64,000 nt of DNA, from the NCBI RefSeq assembly GCF_011421635.1, contig NZ_WTLI01000012.1, positions 1 to 64,000 of the forward strand, in the 5' to 3' direction. The notes beneath the pieces are model-generated. The model had not been told where the DNA came from. It saw only the letters and a program-made list of their open reading frames with translations, and searched no databases. Positions 17,547 through 24,416 of this stretch are shown here, piece after piece (position 1 is the first letter of the stretch; each line of letters begins with the position of its first letter). The DNA is from Paenibacillus turpanensis (lineage in GTDB: Bacteria > Bacillota > Bacilli > Paenibacillales > YIM-B00363). Both the position numbers and the translations under genes were made by a program.

Positions 17547-19067
17547 TTACTGGATGGGGATCGTGTAGAAAGCCCACTGGTTTTTCCCGCCTTTTTTTGC
17601 TTCATACATCGCGATATCTGCGTTCTTTAGCAGCTCGTCGAGTGTGTTTCCATCCTGCGGGTACAGACTAATTCCTATACTAGCCGAAATGCGTACAGGC
17701 TGTGATGGAATGGTGTACATTTCGCCGAACTTCGCAATGATGGCGTTGGCTAACGCGATGATATCTGCATGTTGATGATAACGTACAAGAATGACGAATT
17801 CGTCGCCGCCGTATCTGGCAGCAAGTCCGTCCACCTTTGCTAGGACAGGTGCCAACCGATTGGCGACAGTTTGCAGCAGAACATCTCCAGCCTCGTGTCC
17901 GAGGGTATCGTTAATCCTCTTAAACCCGTCTAGATCGAAAAATAAGAGGGCCAGGGATGAGTGTGCTTCGATCCTTTTCCTAAACTCCTCCTCCAGCAAA
18001 TACCGGTTGGGAAGCAGCGTTAAGTGATCGTAGTAGGCGAGCTTTGTTACTTCGTTATGCTTCTCCTCCAGAGATTGCAGCATCATGTTGATCGAGTTTT
18101 CTAAAGTAGTGAGTTCATCTCGATATTTCGTAGATGTTCGGATTCTTTCACTGACGTTCTTTTCGTTCTGAATCCGATTCAGCTGCAGGGACATCCTGTA
18201 CACCCTCGAAAGAATGAACCGATCCAATAACAAGAGGATAAACAATATGAAAAAGAGGCCTATGAGCACCAATAAAAACCCGAGCTGCTTGATGCTCTCT
18301 TTTTTCTCAAGATAGAAATGTCTTTGTCCAATAAAACTCATTTCGTAGGTGTACTGATTCATATAATCCTTGAGTGTGAGAGATCCTTTTATTTCTGTCT
18401 CGCTAACAGGTTCGGCTGCGACAGCCCAAGCATCTGTTGTGGAGTTCGAATCCTTCTCCTGAAAATGGAGGGTAAGCGACAGCTCCTTGGCGGTTGTAGA
18501 AAGATATTTAGAATCAATAAACCTTCCCATGATGATCGTCCCTGCGGAAGGGCCTTCGCCAATGCTTGTATATACGGAATGAAGTGAGGCCATGCTCAGC
18601 CCGTTACTTGTTTGGACAAGAAGTGCTTCGTTTAATTCCACATAACTTTGAGCTATAGGCAGGAAAGTCTCGTAAAAAGCACGCTCCAGATGTAATTCCT
18701 TATGCTGGTGAAGATCATAACCTTGCTGATACACCAGCTCATTTTTTGCATTTAAATAGATGATAAAGCTGACTTGATTATTTTCAAAGGTTTCACTTAG
18801 AAGATTAACCTCCACATAATCCGGCTTCGCACCGAGTAAAAAATAATAAGTATCGTCCCAAACCGCCCAGTCCCTATTTGTTCTGCTGAGCCCTTGCAGA
18901 TCGGACTCCATATTATTTTTGATAAGTTCTGCATCCTTAAGAGTATTGTTGTCGTCCAAAAGCTTGGATTCTCTCAGAAGAATTGGACCGGCAGTCCCAA
19001 AAAGTAGAAGTAAAAATAAAATCATAGTGATAGAGACAACTAGAAATGCTTTCATTCTCAGCTTCAT
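17547..19067 (-). CDS. CHASE4-GGDEF diguanylate cyclase
   Basis: Makes cyclic di-GMP. 506 residues: N-terminal helix, CHASE4-type extracellular sensor (WAVWDDTYYFLLGAKPDYVEVNL region), second helix near 260-280, HAMP-like segment, and a C-terminal GGDEF domain with intact GGDEF at 420-424. The allosteric I-site four to five residues upstream (normally RxxD) reads AKVD, so the arginine for product feedback is missing. No EAL or HD-GYP domain. Stand-alone, convergent with gguB. The signal sensed is unknown. Confidence 0.87.
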   Translation of the reverse strand: MKLRMKAFLVVSITMILFLLLLFGTAGPILLRESKLLDDNNTLKDAELIKNNMESDLQGLSRTNRDWAVWDDTYYFLLGAKPDYVEVNLLSETFENNQVSFIIYLNAKNELVYQQGYDLHQHKELHLERAFYETFLPIAQSYVELNEALLVQTSNGLSMASLHSVYTSIGEGPSAGTIIMGRFIDSKYLSTTAKELSLTLHFQEKDSNSTTDAWAVAAEPVSETEIKGSLTLKDYMNQYTYEMSFIGQRHFYLEKKESIKQLGFLLVLIGLFFILFILLLLDRFILSRVYRMSLQLNRIQNEKNVSERIRTSTKYRDELTTLENSINMMLQSLEEKHNEVTKLAYYDHLTLLPNRYLLEEEFRKRIEAHSSLALLFFDLDGFKRINDTLGHEAGDVLLQTVANRLAPVLAKVDGLAARYGGDEFVILVRYHQHADIIALANAIIAKFGEMYTIPSQPVRISASIGISLYPQDGNTLDELLKNADIAMYEAKKGGKNQWAFYTIPIQ

Positions 19068-19317
19068 GATCTATCTTGCCTCTCTTAAGAAGATATGTTG
19101 TTGATAGCTGTATTCTCCCCATCATAGCATGAATAGTATTTCAAATCTTTAGAGAATTGGACTCTTTGTATATATAAAATGTGTGTTTTGGAAGCGGGTG
19201 GAAAGGGAGGGGATTATCATTCGAGAGGGAATCTATTATATATATCGCTCGAAGTGAAAAGAATTCATGGAGGGTAAACTGCACGTGGAAATTAAATAGA
19301 ATGGAGGAGGATGTACA

Positions 19318-20148
19318 ATGAAGGTCTGGAAATGGGACTATGAATCCGATAAATATGATTCGTTCACTATTCCCGACACTGGTAAAGTTATGGATCAATA
19401 TTTTGACCCTTATTTTAACGGAACATGGATTGGGGACAAATGGGGAGAAATACAATTTGAAACCTATCGCTCTCGCAAAGCTTGCGACTGTACGGGGATT
19501 GGTAGCAACATACCAATCTTTAGTGGCCGAGCAGTCCAAACGCTAGCACAATTATTGAATCCTAATGTTGAATTGCTGCCTTTGCAACATCCGACTAAAC
19601 GTTATTTTGCCGTTAACGTTACTCGGATCGTTGATGGGTTGGATTACGAAAAATCAGTTGTGGAGTATGCCGAGGGACTTCCCGGTGTGATTAAGGAAGC
19701 TAGTCGGTTTGAGTTTAAAATAGACGCTATAAAGGAGTATCCCATTTTTAAAATTCCAGAATTCAAAAATCGGCGAGTATTTGTGACTGACATTTTTAAA
19801 GATGCGGTTGAAGCAAACGGACTAAAAGGATTCGCTTTTGAGCTATTGTGGGATTCCGAGGAAAGCCGGGCAACAGAAGCAGAGCTGGAACGGCAGTATC
19901 AAGAACAGTTAGCTGCAATAGAGCGTAACAAAGGAGAGGAATTCACCTTCGAGGTGGCTCGAAAAAAGATGGAAGCCGGGGAAGGGATCGCAAGTGGGGA
20001 ATGGAGGCTGCAAAAGGCAGATGATGGAACAGTAAGGCTTGGCAGCTTACAGGCAAACGGCAGTTACAACTGGATTCAGCCGATCTATTATCCACCGGTT
20101 CTTCTAGATCTGAAGTGGCATGTAGTCAATAAACTGCCTATAGAGTAG
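19318..20148 (+). CDS. Imm11-type immunity protein, orphan
   Basis: 276 residues. The MKVWKW start, the DYFDPYFNG-like core and the KRYFAVNVTRIVDGLD / VFVTDIFKDAVEANGLKGFAFELLW segments fit the Imm11 (MXAN_0049) immunity family found beside polymorphic toxins. No toxin gene is adjacent: neighbours are a diguanylate cyclase and an NmrA oxidoreductase. The C-terminal 90 residues are charged and extend past the usual Imm11 core. Base composition is more AT-rich than the flanks, consistent with acquisition. Start follows GGAGGAGG. A non-immunity role cannot be excluded. Confidence 0.65.
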   Translation: MKVWKWDYESDKYDSFTIPDTGKVMDQYFDPYFNGTWIGDKWGEIQFETYRSRKACDCTGIGSNIPIFSGRAVQTLAQLLNPNVELLPLQHPTKRYFAVNVTRIVDGLDYEKSVVEYAEGLPGVIKEASRFEFKIDAIKEYPIFKIPEFKNRRVFVTDIFKDAVEANGLKGFAFELLWDSEESRATEAELERQYQEQLAAIERNKGEEFTFEVARKKMEAGEGIASGEWRLQKADDGTVRLGSLQANGSYNWIQPIYYPPVLLDLKWHVVNKLPIE

Positions 20149-20214
20149 AAAGAAGCCAGATGCCGAGGGATGTCGTACTAGTGTGCTGAAATTGCTGCGG
20201 GATCTATGATAAAG

Positions 20215-20307
20215 AAAAACCGACGATCCTTCGTTGAGCTGGAGCCTAAATCGTAGAGAGCATCTACATTGTAAAGGCGGAGCTCAACTGCTGGAAGTCG
20301 GTTTTTC
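20215..20307 (+). terminator. Long inverted repeat, probable terminator of the Imm11 gene
   Basis: Outer arms AAAAACCGAC (20215-20224) and GTCGGTTTTT (20297-20306) and inner arms GTTGAGCT (20233-20240) and AGCTCAAC (20281-20288) enclose a 40-nt apex. The paired arms and T run fit a large terminator, though the size is unusual. Confidence 0.55.
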
Positions 20308-20386
20308 CATCTTGAAAGGTATTTTGATTTTGAGGTGCTGGAATTTAGCGTGCTTTCTTTTAGCTCGATTTAAAGTCCATAATTGT

Positions 20387-21256
20387 TTACGCGTTTTTCA
20401 ACCCGTCCACGATTTGGCGTAATGCTTCAACGATTGGCGTTGTCGGCCGGCCGAGCAGCTTTTCAAAGTCATTGCTTTCGATTTCCAGTGCGCCTTCGCG
20501 AATGCCGCTCTGGATCGCGACCAGAATCGGAACGACAAAGTCGGGTACCCCTGCGCCCTTCATGATTTCGGCATACGCCGCGTCATCGACCTGCTGCACG
20601 ACAACTTCCTTGCCGAGCACTTGGCCAAGCGCTTGCGCCAGCTCTTCCTGCGTAAGAAGCGGGCCGGAAAGCTCGTAAACGGTGTTGTCGTGTCCTTCTC
20701 CCGCCAGTACAGCCGCTGCTGCTTCCGCATAATCCTGCTGCGCGGCCCAGCCCACCTTACCGGAGCCGGCTGATGTCACCCAAGGGGCCCCCGCCATCAC
20801 ACCTTGAATGCTGCCGGTTTCATTTTCCAAGTACCAGTTGTTCCGCAGGAAGGAGTAAGGTATGCCGGTTTTCACAATCGCTTCTTCCGTCGAGCGGTGC
20901 ACCGGAGCAAGGAATAAGGGGCTCTCGCTTGCATGACCGATGCTCGTATAAGCAATGAATGCAACTCCGGCCTGCTGCGCCGCAGCTACGGCATTCGAGT
21001 GCTGGCGAATTCTCGTATCGTTGTCGCCATCCGCAGAGATGATCAGGATGCGGTCGATCCCGGCGAAAGCCGAGCTGAGCGTGTCCGGATGGTCAAAATC
21101 CCCCTGCCGAACCTCAATCCCCCGCGCCCGGAACGCTTCCGCTTTCTCCGGATTACGGACGCTGACGACCAGCTGATCCGCAGGCACCGTTGTCAGCAGC
21201 TTTTCTACAACCTTCGTGCCCAGCTTCCCTGTTGCTCCTGTAACTAGCATTTTCAT
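20387..21256 (-). CDS. NmrA-family NAD(P)H oxidoreductase (QorB-like)
   Basis: 289-residue atypical short-chain dehydrogenase. The N-terminal VTGATGKLGTKVVEKLL is the glycine-rich nucleotide motif of NmrA/QorB proteins; RNNWYLEN in the middle matches the substrate side. Related proteins reduce quinones or similar electrophiles. The ATG at 21256 is chosen because GGAGGA is 7 bp upstream. It lies downstream of an Rrf2 regulator on the same strand and both carry the same inverted repeat upstream, so induction by quinone or redox stress through that regulator is the likely control. Confidence 0.85.
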   Translation of the reverse strand: MKMLVTGATGKLGTKVVEKLLTTVPADQLVVSVRNPEKAEAFRARGIEVRQGDFDHPDTLSSAFAGIDRILIISADGDNDTRIRQHSNAVAAAQQAGVAFIAYTSIGHASESPLFLAPVHRSTEEAIVKTGIPYSFLRNNWYLENETGSIQGVMAGAPWVTSAGSGKVGWAAQQDYAEAAAAVLAGEGHDNTVYELSGPLLTQEELAQALGQVLGKEVVVQQVDDAAYAEIMKGAGVPDFVVPILVAIQSGIREGALEIESNDFEKLLGRPTTPIVEALRQIVDGLKNA

Positions 21257-21287
21257 CGTATCATCCTCCAATATGTAATGGTCAGTG

Positions 21288-21308
21288 TTGTAACATATGT
21301 GGTTACAA
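21288..21308. promoter_or_regulatory. TTGTAAC-N7-GTTACAA operator upstream of the NmrA oxidoreductase
   Basis: A perfect 7-bp inverted repeat with a 7-bp centre. It reappears with two mismatches upstream of the Rrf2 gene. Confidence 0.65.
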
Positions 21309-21317
21309 CGGTGGTAT

Positions 21318-21340
21318 AAAATAAAAGCTCCGGAAGAGCT
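21318..21340 (-). terminator. Short terminator after the Rrf2 gene
   Basis: Minus strand AGCTC, 5-nt loop, GAGCT, then TTTATTTTAT. The 5-bp stem is weak. Confidence 0.45.
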
Positions 21341-21345
21341 CTCAT

Positions 21346-21765
21346 TTATTGAAATTTATCAGTAAGCTCACTTAGCGCTGTTTGCGCGAGCCGCTGCTCC
21401 ATGGCCGCCTGCGCTTCGTTCATCTCCGATTGAAGCACGGTCTCAATATTGCGCCCGACGAGACAGCGTTCATTAGGCTCCTCGTGCATGCGGAACAATT
21501 GATCACCCTCGATCACATTTACCGCCCGGTAAATATCGAGAAGTGTAATTTGCTCCGGGCTCCGCCGTAACGAAGCACCACCGACACCTGGCCGCACCTC
21601 GATGAGTCCGGCCTTCTTCAGCATCCCCATAATTCGCCGGATGACAACCGGGTTCGTATTGACGCTGCCCGCGATGTAATCACCGGTGCATTCGGCAGTA
21701 GGACTAACGGCAACTAGGGACAGGATGTGGACGGCCATGGAAAAGCGTGTGCTGATCTGCTTCAA
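21346..21765 (-). CDS. Rrf2-family transcriptional regulator (YwnA-like)
   Basis: 139 residues of winged-helix Rrf2 type: ISTRFSMAVHILSLVA start, recognition region DYIAGSVNTNPVVIRRIMGMLKKAGLIEVRPGVGGASL, then the ITLLDIYRAV hallmark. The single downstream Cys (NERCLVG) could be a redox switch; the three-Cys cluster of IscR/NsrR is absent. A TTG start at 21765 behind GGTGGTGA gives the usual length; the frame runs further upstream but overlaps the operator and another small gene. Likely represses itself and the downstream oxidoreductase. Confidence 0.82.
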   Translation of the reverse strand: MKQISTRFSMAVHILSLVAVSPTAECTGDYIAGSVNTNPVVIRRIMGMLKKAGLIEVRPGVGGASLRRSPEQITLLDIYRAVNVIEGDQLFRMHEEPNERCLVGRNIETVLQSEMNEAQAAMEQRLAQTALSELTDKFQ

Positions 21766-21779
21766 GTGTATCACCACCG

Positions 21780-21800
21780 TTGTAACCATTGTAGTTACTT
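21780..21800. promoter_or_regulatory. Second TTGTAAC-N7-GTTAC operator, upstream of the Rrf2 gene
   Basis: TTGTAAC, 7 bp, GTTACTT: same half-site and spacing as at 21288-21308. It ends 15 bp before the TTG start, a position suited to autorepression. Confidence 0.6.
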
Positions 21801-21836
21801 CCAAAGTGGATGTCAAATGGAATCCATGAGCGATGA

Positions 21837-21959
21837 TTAGCCGTTCGGATGATTCAGCGAATTCATCAATGAAATAAACATCCACAAAAGAAAAAATGGA
21901 ATAAGACAAGCAACGATTATGCCAATCACAACAGCCTTACTTGAGAATTTTTGTTTCAT
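21837..21959 (-). CDS. 40-residue single-helix membrane peptide
   Basis: ATG at 21959 behind a strong GGAGGGAGC site opens a 40-codon frame: basic start MKQKFSSK, a 20-odd-residue hydrophobic helix (VVIGIIVACLIPFFLLWMFI), and a short polar tail. The ribosome site and the classical positive-inside layout make translation likely. It lies upstream of the Rrf2 gene on the same strand. Function unknown. Confidence 0.6.
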   Translation of the reverse strand: MKQKFSSKAVVIGIIVACLIPFFLLWMFISLMNSLNHPNG

Positions 21960-22054
21960 GGGATGCTCCCTCCACCTGCGGTTTTTTATTTTAGACGGAA
22001 ATGCGGGGGAAAAGGTTCATAAATAAACCAAAGAAAATAATTCCAAAAGAGCTG

Positions 22055-22117
22055 TTGACATAGGGGTGGGGGGTATATTAAGATAAGACATGTAAGCGAT
22101 ATACCCCCATGGGGTAT
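22055..22117 (+). promoter_or_regulatory. CsoR-type promoter and operator of the MFS transporter gene
   Basis: TTGACA (22055-22060), 18-bp spacer, TAAGAT (22079-22084), the same architecture as the csoR promoter. The spacer keeps only the right half GGGGGTAT. A full operator ATACCCCCATGGGGTAT follows at 22101-22117, just after the expected start. Confidence 0.7.
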
Positions 22118-22139
22118 TAAGAAGACTGCCGAGAGCAAC

Positions 22140-22256
22140 ACCTTGACCCTAACGAAAAAGTGGTCAACGAAAAGCTCGAGCACGGTCAAGGTCAATAGGT
22201 TAAATCGCATCGTTGGATAACGAAATAAACCGAAGAAAAAAACGGCTGATTTAACC
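22140..22256 (+). promoter_or_regulatory. Structured leader of the MFS gene: two perfect 9-bp stem-loops
   Basis: ACCTTGACC (22140-22148) pairs with GGTCAAGGT (22184-22192); GGTTAAATC (22198-22206) pairs with GATTTAACC (22248-22256). They follow one another within a leader of about 230 nt. No T run follows, so they are not plain terminators. I do not recognise a known riboswitch. Confidence 0.5.
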
Positions 22257-22323
22257 GGTTCCGATTAACGAAAAACCTGTGGTAAAAATTAGGTTGTATC
22301 ATTTAGGGAAAAGAGGAATGACG

Positions 22324-23670
22324 ATGGAAGCAGGAGCAAACACAATGACGGCCCCGGTGAAGGGGTTATCCAAACAAATGACGACGGTGACGTTTTTGAT
22401 GGGGATTTTTATGGGGGCGCTGGATCACGGGATCGTCGGTCCGGCACTAAGCTCTATTATGGCGGCATATGGGATTGAAACCTCCTGGGGGGTATGGAGC
22501 TTTACGATTTACACGCTGTTGTTTGCGGTAAGTATTCCGGTAATGGGCAAGCTGTCCGACCGCTTCGGAAGGAAGCAGACGTTCACGACGGGCATTACCT
22601 TGTTTGCCGCAGGCTCGGTGCTGGCAGCGTTCGCGCCAAGCTTTCCGCTCTTCCTGCTGGGCAGAGCGATTCAGGCTATTGGTACGGGCGGAATCTTCCC
22701 GATCACGGCTGCGCAGATCGCGATGTCGTACCCTCCGGAGAAGAGAGGGCGCATGCTCGGATTGATCGGTGTAGTGTTCGGAGTGGGCACGATCATGGGG
22801 CCGATCTTTGGCGGACTCATCATTGCACAAGCCGCCTGGCGCTGGATTTTCCTTATCAATGTGCCAATTTCGATCATCATTCTTGCCTTAATCTCGACGC
22901 TTCGCCAAACGCAGCAGCTTATGAAAAAGCCGATTGACGTTGCAGGAATCCTGTTGCTGACGGTTACGATTCTAACGCTTATGCTAGGCATAACGATGAA
23001 AAATTCGATGCTGATCCTTGTCAGCCTCGTTCTAGTGCCGGTGCTCGTGCTGGTCGAAAAGAAAGCGAAGGACCCTGTCGTACAAGTCGCCTATTTTCAA
23101 AAAGCGAATACACTCGTCCTGCTTCTCACGTCTATGGTTTCCGGCTTTGTTATGGCTTCGGCGACGAATCTTCTGCCGTTTTTTGCAGAGTCGGTGCTGG
23201 GAATGGAAAAAGGCGCATCCGGCTTCAGTGTGACTCCACTGGCGATTGCTTCGATGGTCGCTTCTCTGGCGGGAGGCTTCATGGTGGATAAAATCGGAGC
23301 GAAGAAGGTGCTGCTTCTTGGGTTCGCAATCAGCGCAGCCGGTGCATTGTCTCTTGCGTTCATGGTTGATTCGCTTGCACTGTTCATGGCCTCTTTGCTG
23401 GTGCTTGGTTTTGGGGTCGGTATTATTATCGGTGCTCCGCTCAACGTGATGATGCTCGGTGCGGTTGATCCGAGTCAGACAGGCACGGCGGTCGGTTACC
23501 TCAGCCTACTGCGCTCGCTGGGCTCCACCATGGGCCCTGCCCTTGCCGGTTTGCTCATCGTCCTGCTGCCGAACGGCTTCACTGTTTTGTTCGCGATTAG
23601 CGCAGTCGCTTCTGCAATAAGCATTATGCTTGTTCTGCTCTTTAGTAAAGCTAAAGCGCAAAGGGCATAA
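22324..23670 (+). CDS. MFS drug/solute exporter, DHA2 (EmrB/QacA) type
   Basis: 448 residues with the 14-helix DHA2 pattern: MGALDHGIVGPALSSI in helix 1, motif A GKLSDRFGRKQTF, and RAIQAIGTGGIFPI / GLIGVVFGVGTIMGPIFGG motif C. Proton-driven export. ATG 22324 is chosen for AGAGGA seven bases upstream; GTG 22279 and ATG 22318 are alternatives. The CsoR-type operator in its promoter ties it to copper control, unusual for a DHA2 pump; substrate might be a copper complex or a chelator. Followed by csoR. Confidence 0.85.
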   Translation: MEAGANTMTAPVKGLSKQMTTVTFLMGIFMGALDHGIVGPALSSIMAAYGIETSWGVWSFTIYTLLFAVSIPVMGKLSDRFGRKQTFTTGITLFAAGSVLAAFAPSFPLFLLGRAIQAIGTGGIFPITAAQIAMSYPPEKRGRMLGLIGVVFGVGTIMGPIFGGLIIAQAAWRWIFLINVPISIIILALISTLRQTQQLMKKPIDVAGILLLTVTILTLMLGITMKNSMLILVSLVLVPVLVLVEKKAKDPVVQVAYFQKANTLVLLLTSMVSGFVMASATNLLPFFAESVLGMEKGASGFSVTPLAIASMVASLAGGFMVDKIGAKKVLLLGFAISAAGALSLAFMVDSLALFMASLLVLGFGVGIIIGAPLNVMMLGAVDPSQTGTAVGYLSLLRSLGSTMGPALAGLLIVLLPNGFTVLFAISAVASAISIMLVLLFSKAKAQRA

Positions 23671-23706
23671 TAGGAAATGGCAGGAAAAGAAACTTTCGGT
23701 GTTTTC

Positions 23707-23736
23707 TTGACATACCCTATGGGGGTATAGTAAAGT
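23707..23736 (+). promoter_or_regulatory. csoR promoter with CsoR operator in the spacer
   Basis: TTGACA (23707-23712), 18 bp, TAAAGT (23731-23736). The spacer contains ATACCCTATGGGGGTAT (23712-23728), the pseudo-palindromic GC-rich site typical of CsoR. Confidence 0.8.
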
Positions 23737-23759
23737 TGGAGTATGAGGAGGCGATACGC

Positions 23760-24092
23760 ATGAAAGATACGGAGCATGCATCCGCTGCAGCAGATTGCTG
23801 CCATACTGGGGACGAGAGAAAAAGTCATCATTCCGATAAGACGAAAGCGGCATTAACGACACGATTGAACCGAATTGAAGGGCAGATTCGCGGGGTCAAA
23901 GGCATGATCGAGAAGGACACGTACTGTGACGACGTGCTGAATCAAATTGCTGCGATCCAGTCGGCCTTAAATAGCGTTGGAAGGCTGCTGCTGGAAGGAC
24001 ATATGAAGAGCTGCGTAATTGAACGCATTCAGTCAGGCGAACACGAGGTCATCGACGAGCTGCTCGTTACAGTCAATAAATTAATGAAATAA
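23760..24092 (+). CDS. csoR: Copper-sensing repressor CsoR
   Basis: 110-residue all-helical repressor that leaves DNA when Cu(I) binds. The C-H-C copper ligands are present: Cys56 in DTYCDDVL, and His81 and Cys85 in EGHMKSCV. The RLNRIEGQIRGVKGMI helix is the DNA-facing region. The N-terminal tail has an extra CCH (13-15). ATG 23760 has GAGGAGG at good distance; an upstream ATG overlaps the -10. It heads csoR-copZ and its operator is shared with the MFS gene and copA. Confidence 0.93.
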   Translation: MKDTEHASAAADCCHTGDERKSHHSDKTKAALTTRLNRIEGQIRGVKGMIEKDTYCDDVLNQIAAIQSALNSVGRLLLEGHMKSCVIERIQSGEHEVIDELLVTVNKLMK

Positions 24093-24107
24093 AAAGGAGA
24101 GATTCTC

Positions 24108-24308
24108 ATGCAAAATGTAACATTACAAGTTGAAGGCATGTCCTGCAACCACTGTGTAAATTCGATCGAAGGCGCTTTGAAAGAACTGGGCGCATCCGGC
24201 AAGGTTGATCTAGCAAGCAAATCCGTTTCGGTATCGTTCGATGAGAGCAAGGTATCGCTTGCGGCCATTAAAGAAGCGATTGAAGAGCAGGGCTACGACA
24301 TCGCCTAA
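24108..24308 (+). CDS. copZ: Copper chaperone CopZ
   Basis: 66-residue HMA domain with the Cu(I) site GMSCNHC (Cys13 and Cys16 by count). It carries Cu(I) in the cytoplasm to CopA and to CsoR. The gene starts 15 bp after csoR behind AAAGGAGA and is probably cotranscribed with it. The C-terminal GYDIA ending is typical of the family. Confidence 0.93.
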   Translation: MQNVTLQVEGMSCNHCVNSIEGALKELGASGKVDLASKSVSVSFDESKVSLAAIKEAIEEQGYDIA

Positions 24309-24338
24309 AAGGCATTGAACTAAGTGTTGACGAGATAG

Positions 24339-24404
24339 GTAGAGGGAGCTCGTACACGATGCGGCTCCCTTTCGAATGTAGTTGATTATACCCACTAGGG
24401 GTAT
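24339..24404 (+). promoter_or_regulatory. Hairpin and CsoR operator between copZ and copA
   Basis: A GAGGGAGC/GCTCCCTT stem (24340-24372) is followed by TTCG, a weak terminator. ATACCCACTAGGGGTAT at 24388-24404 is the third CsoR-type operator, ending 12 bp before the copA start. No clear -35/-10 pair fits around it. Confidence 0.65.
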
Positions 24405-24416
24405 GGGGTGATCGGA

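Noticed and set aside
20215-20307. Ends of a mobile element
   Set aside because: The inverted arms are only 10 bp with a T run and no transposase or target duplication; a terminator explains them.
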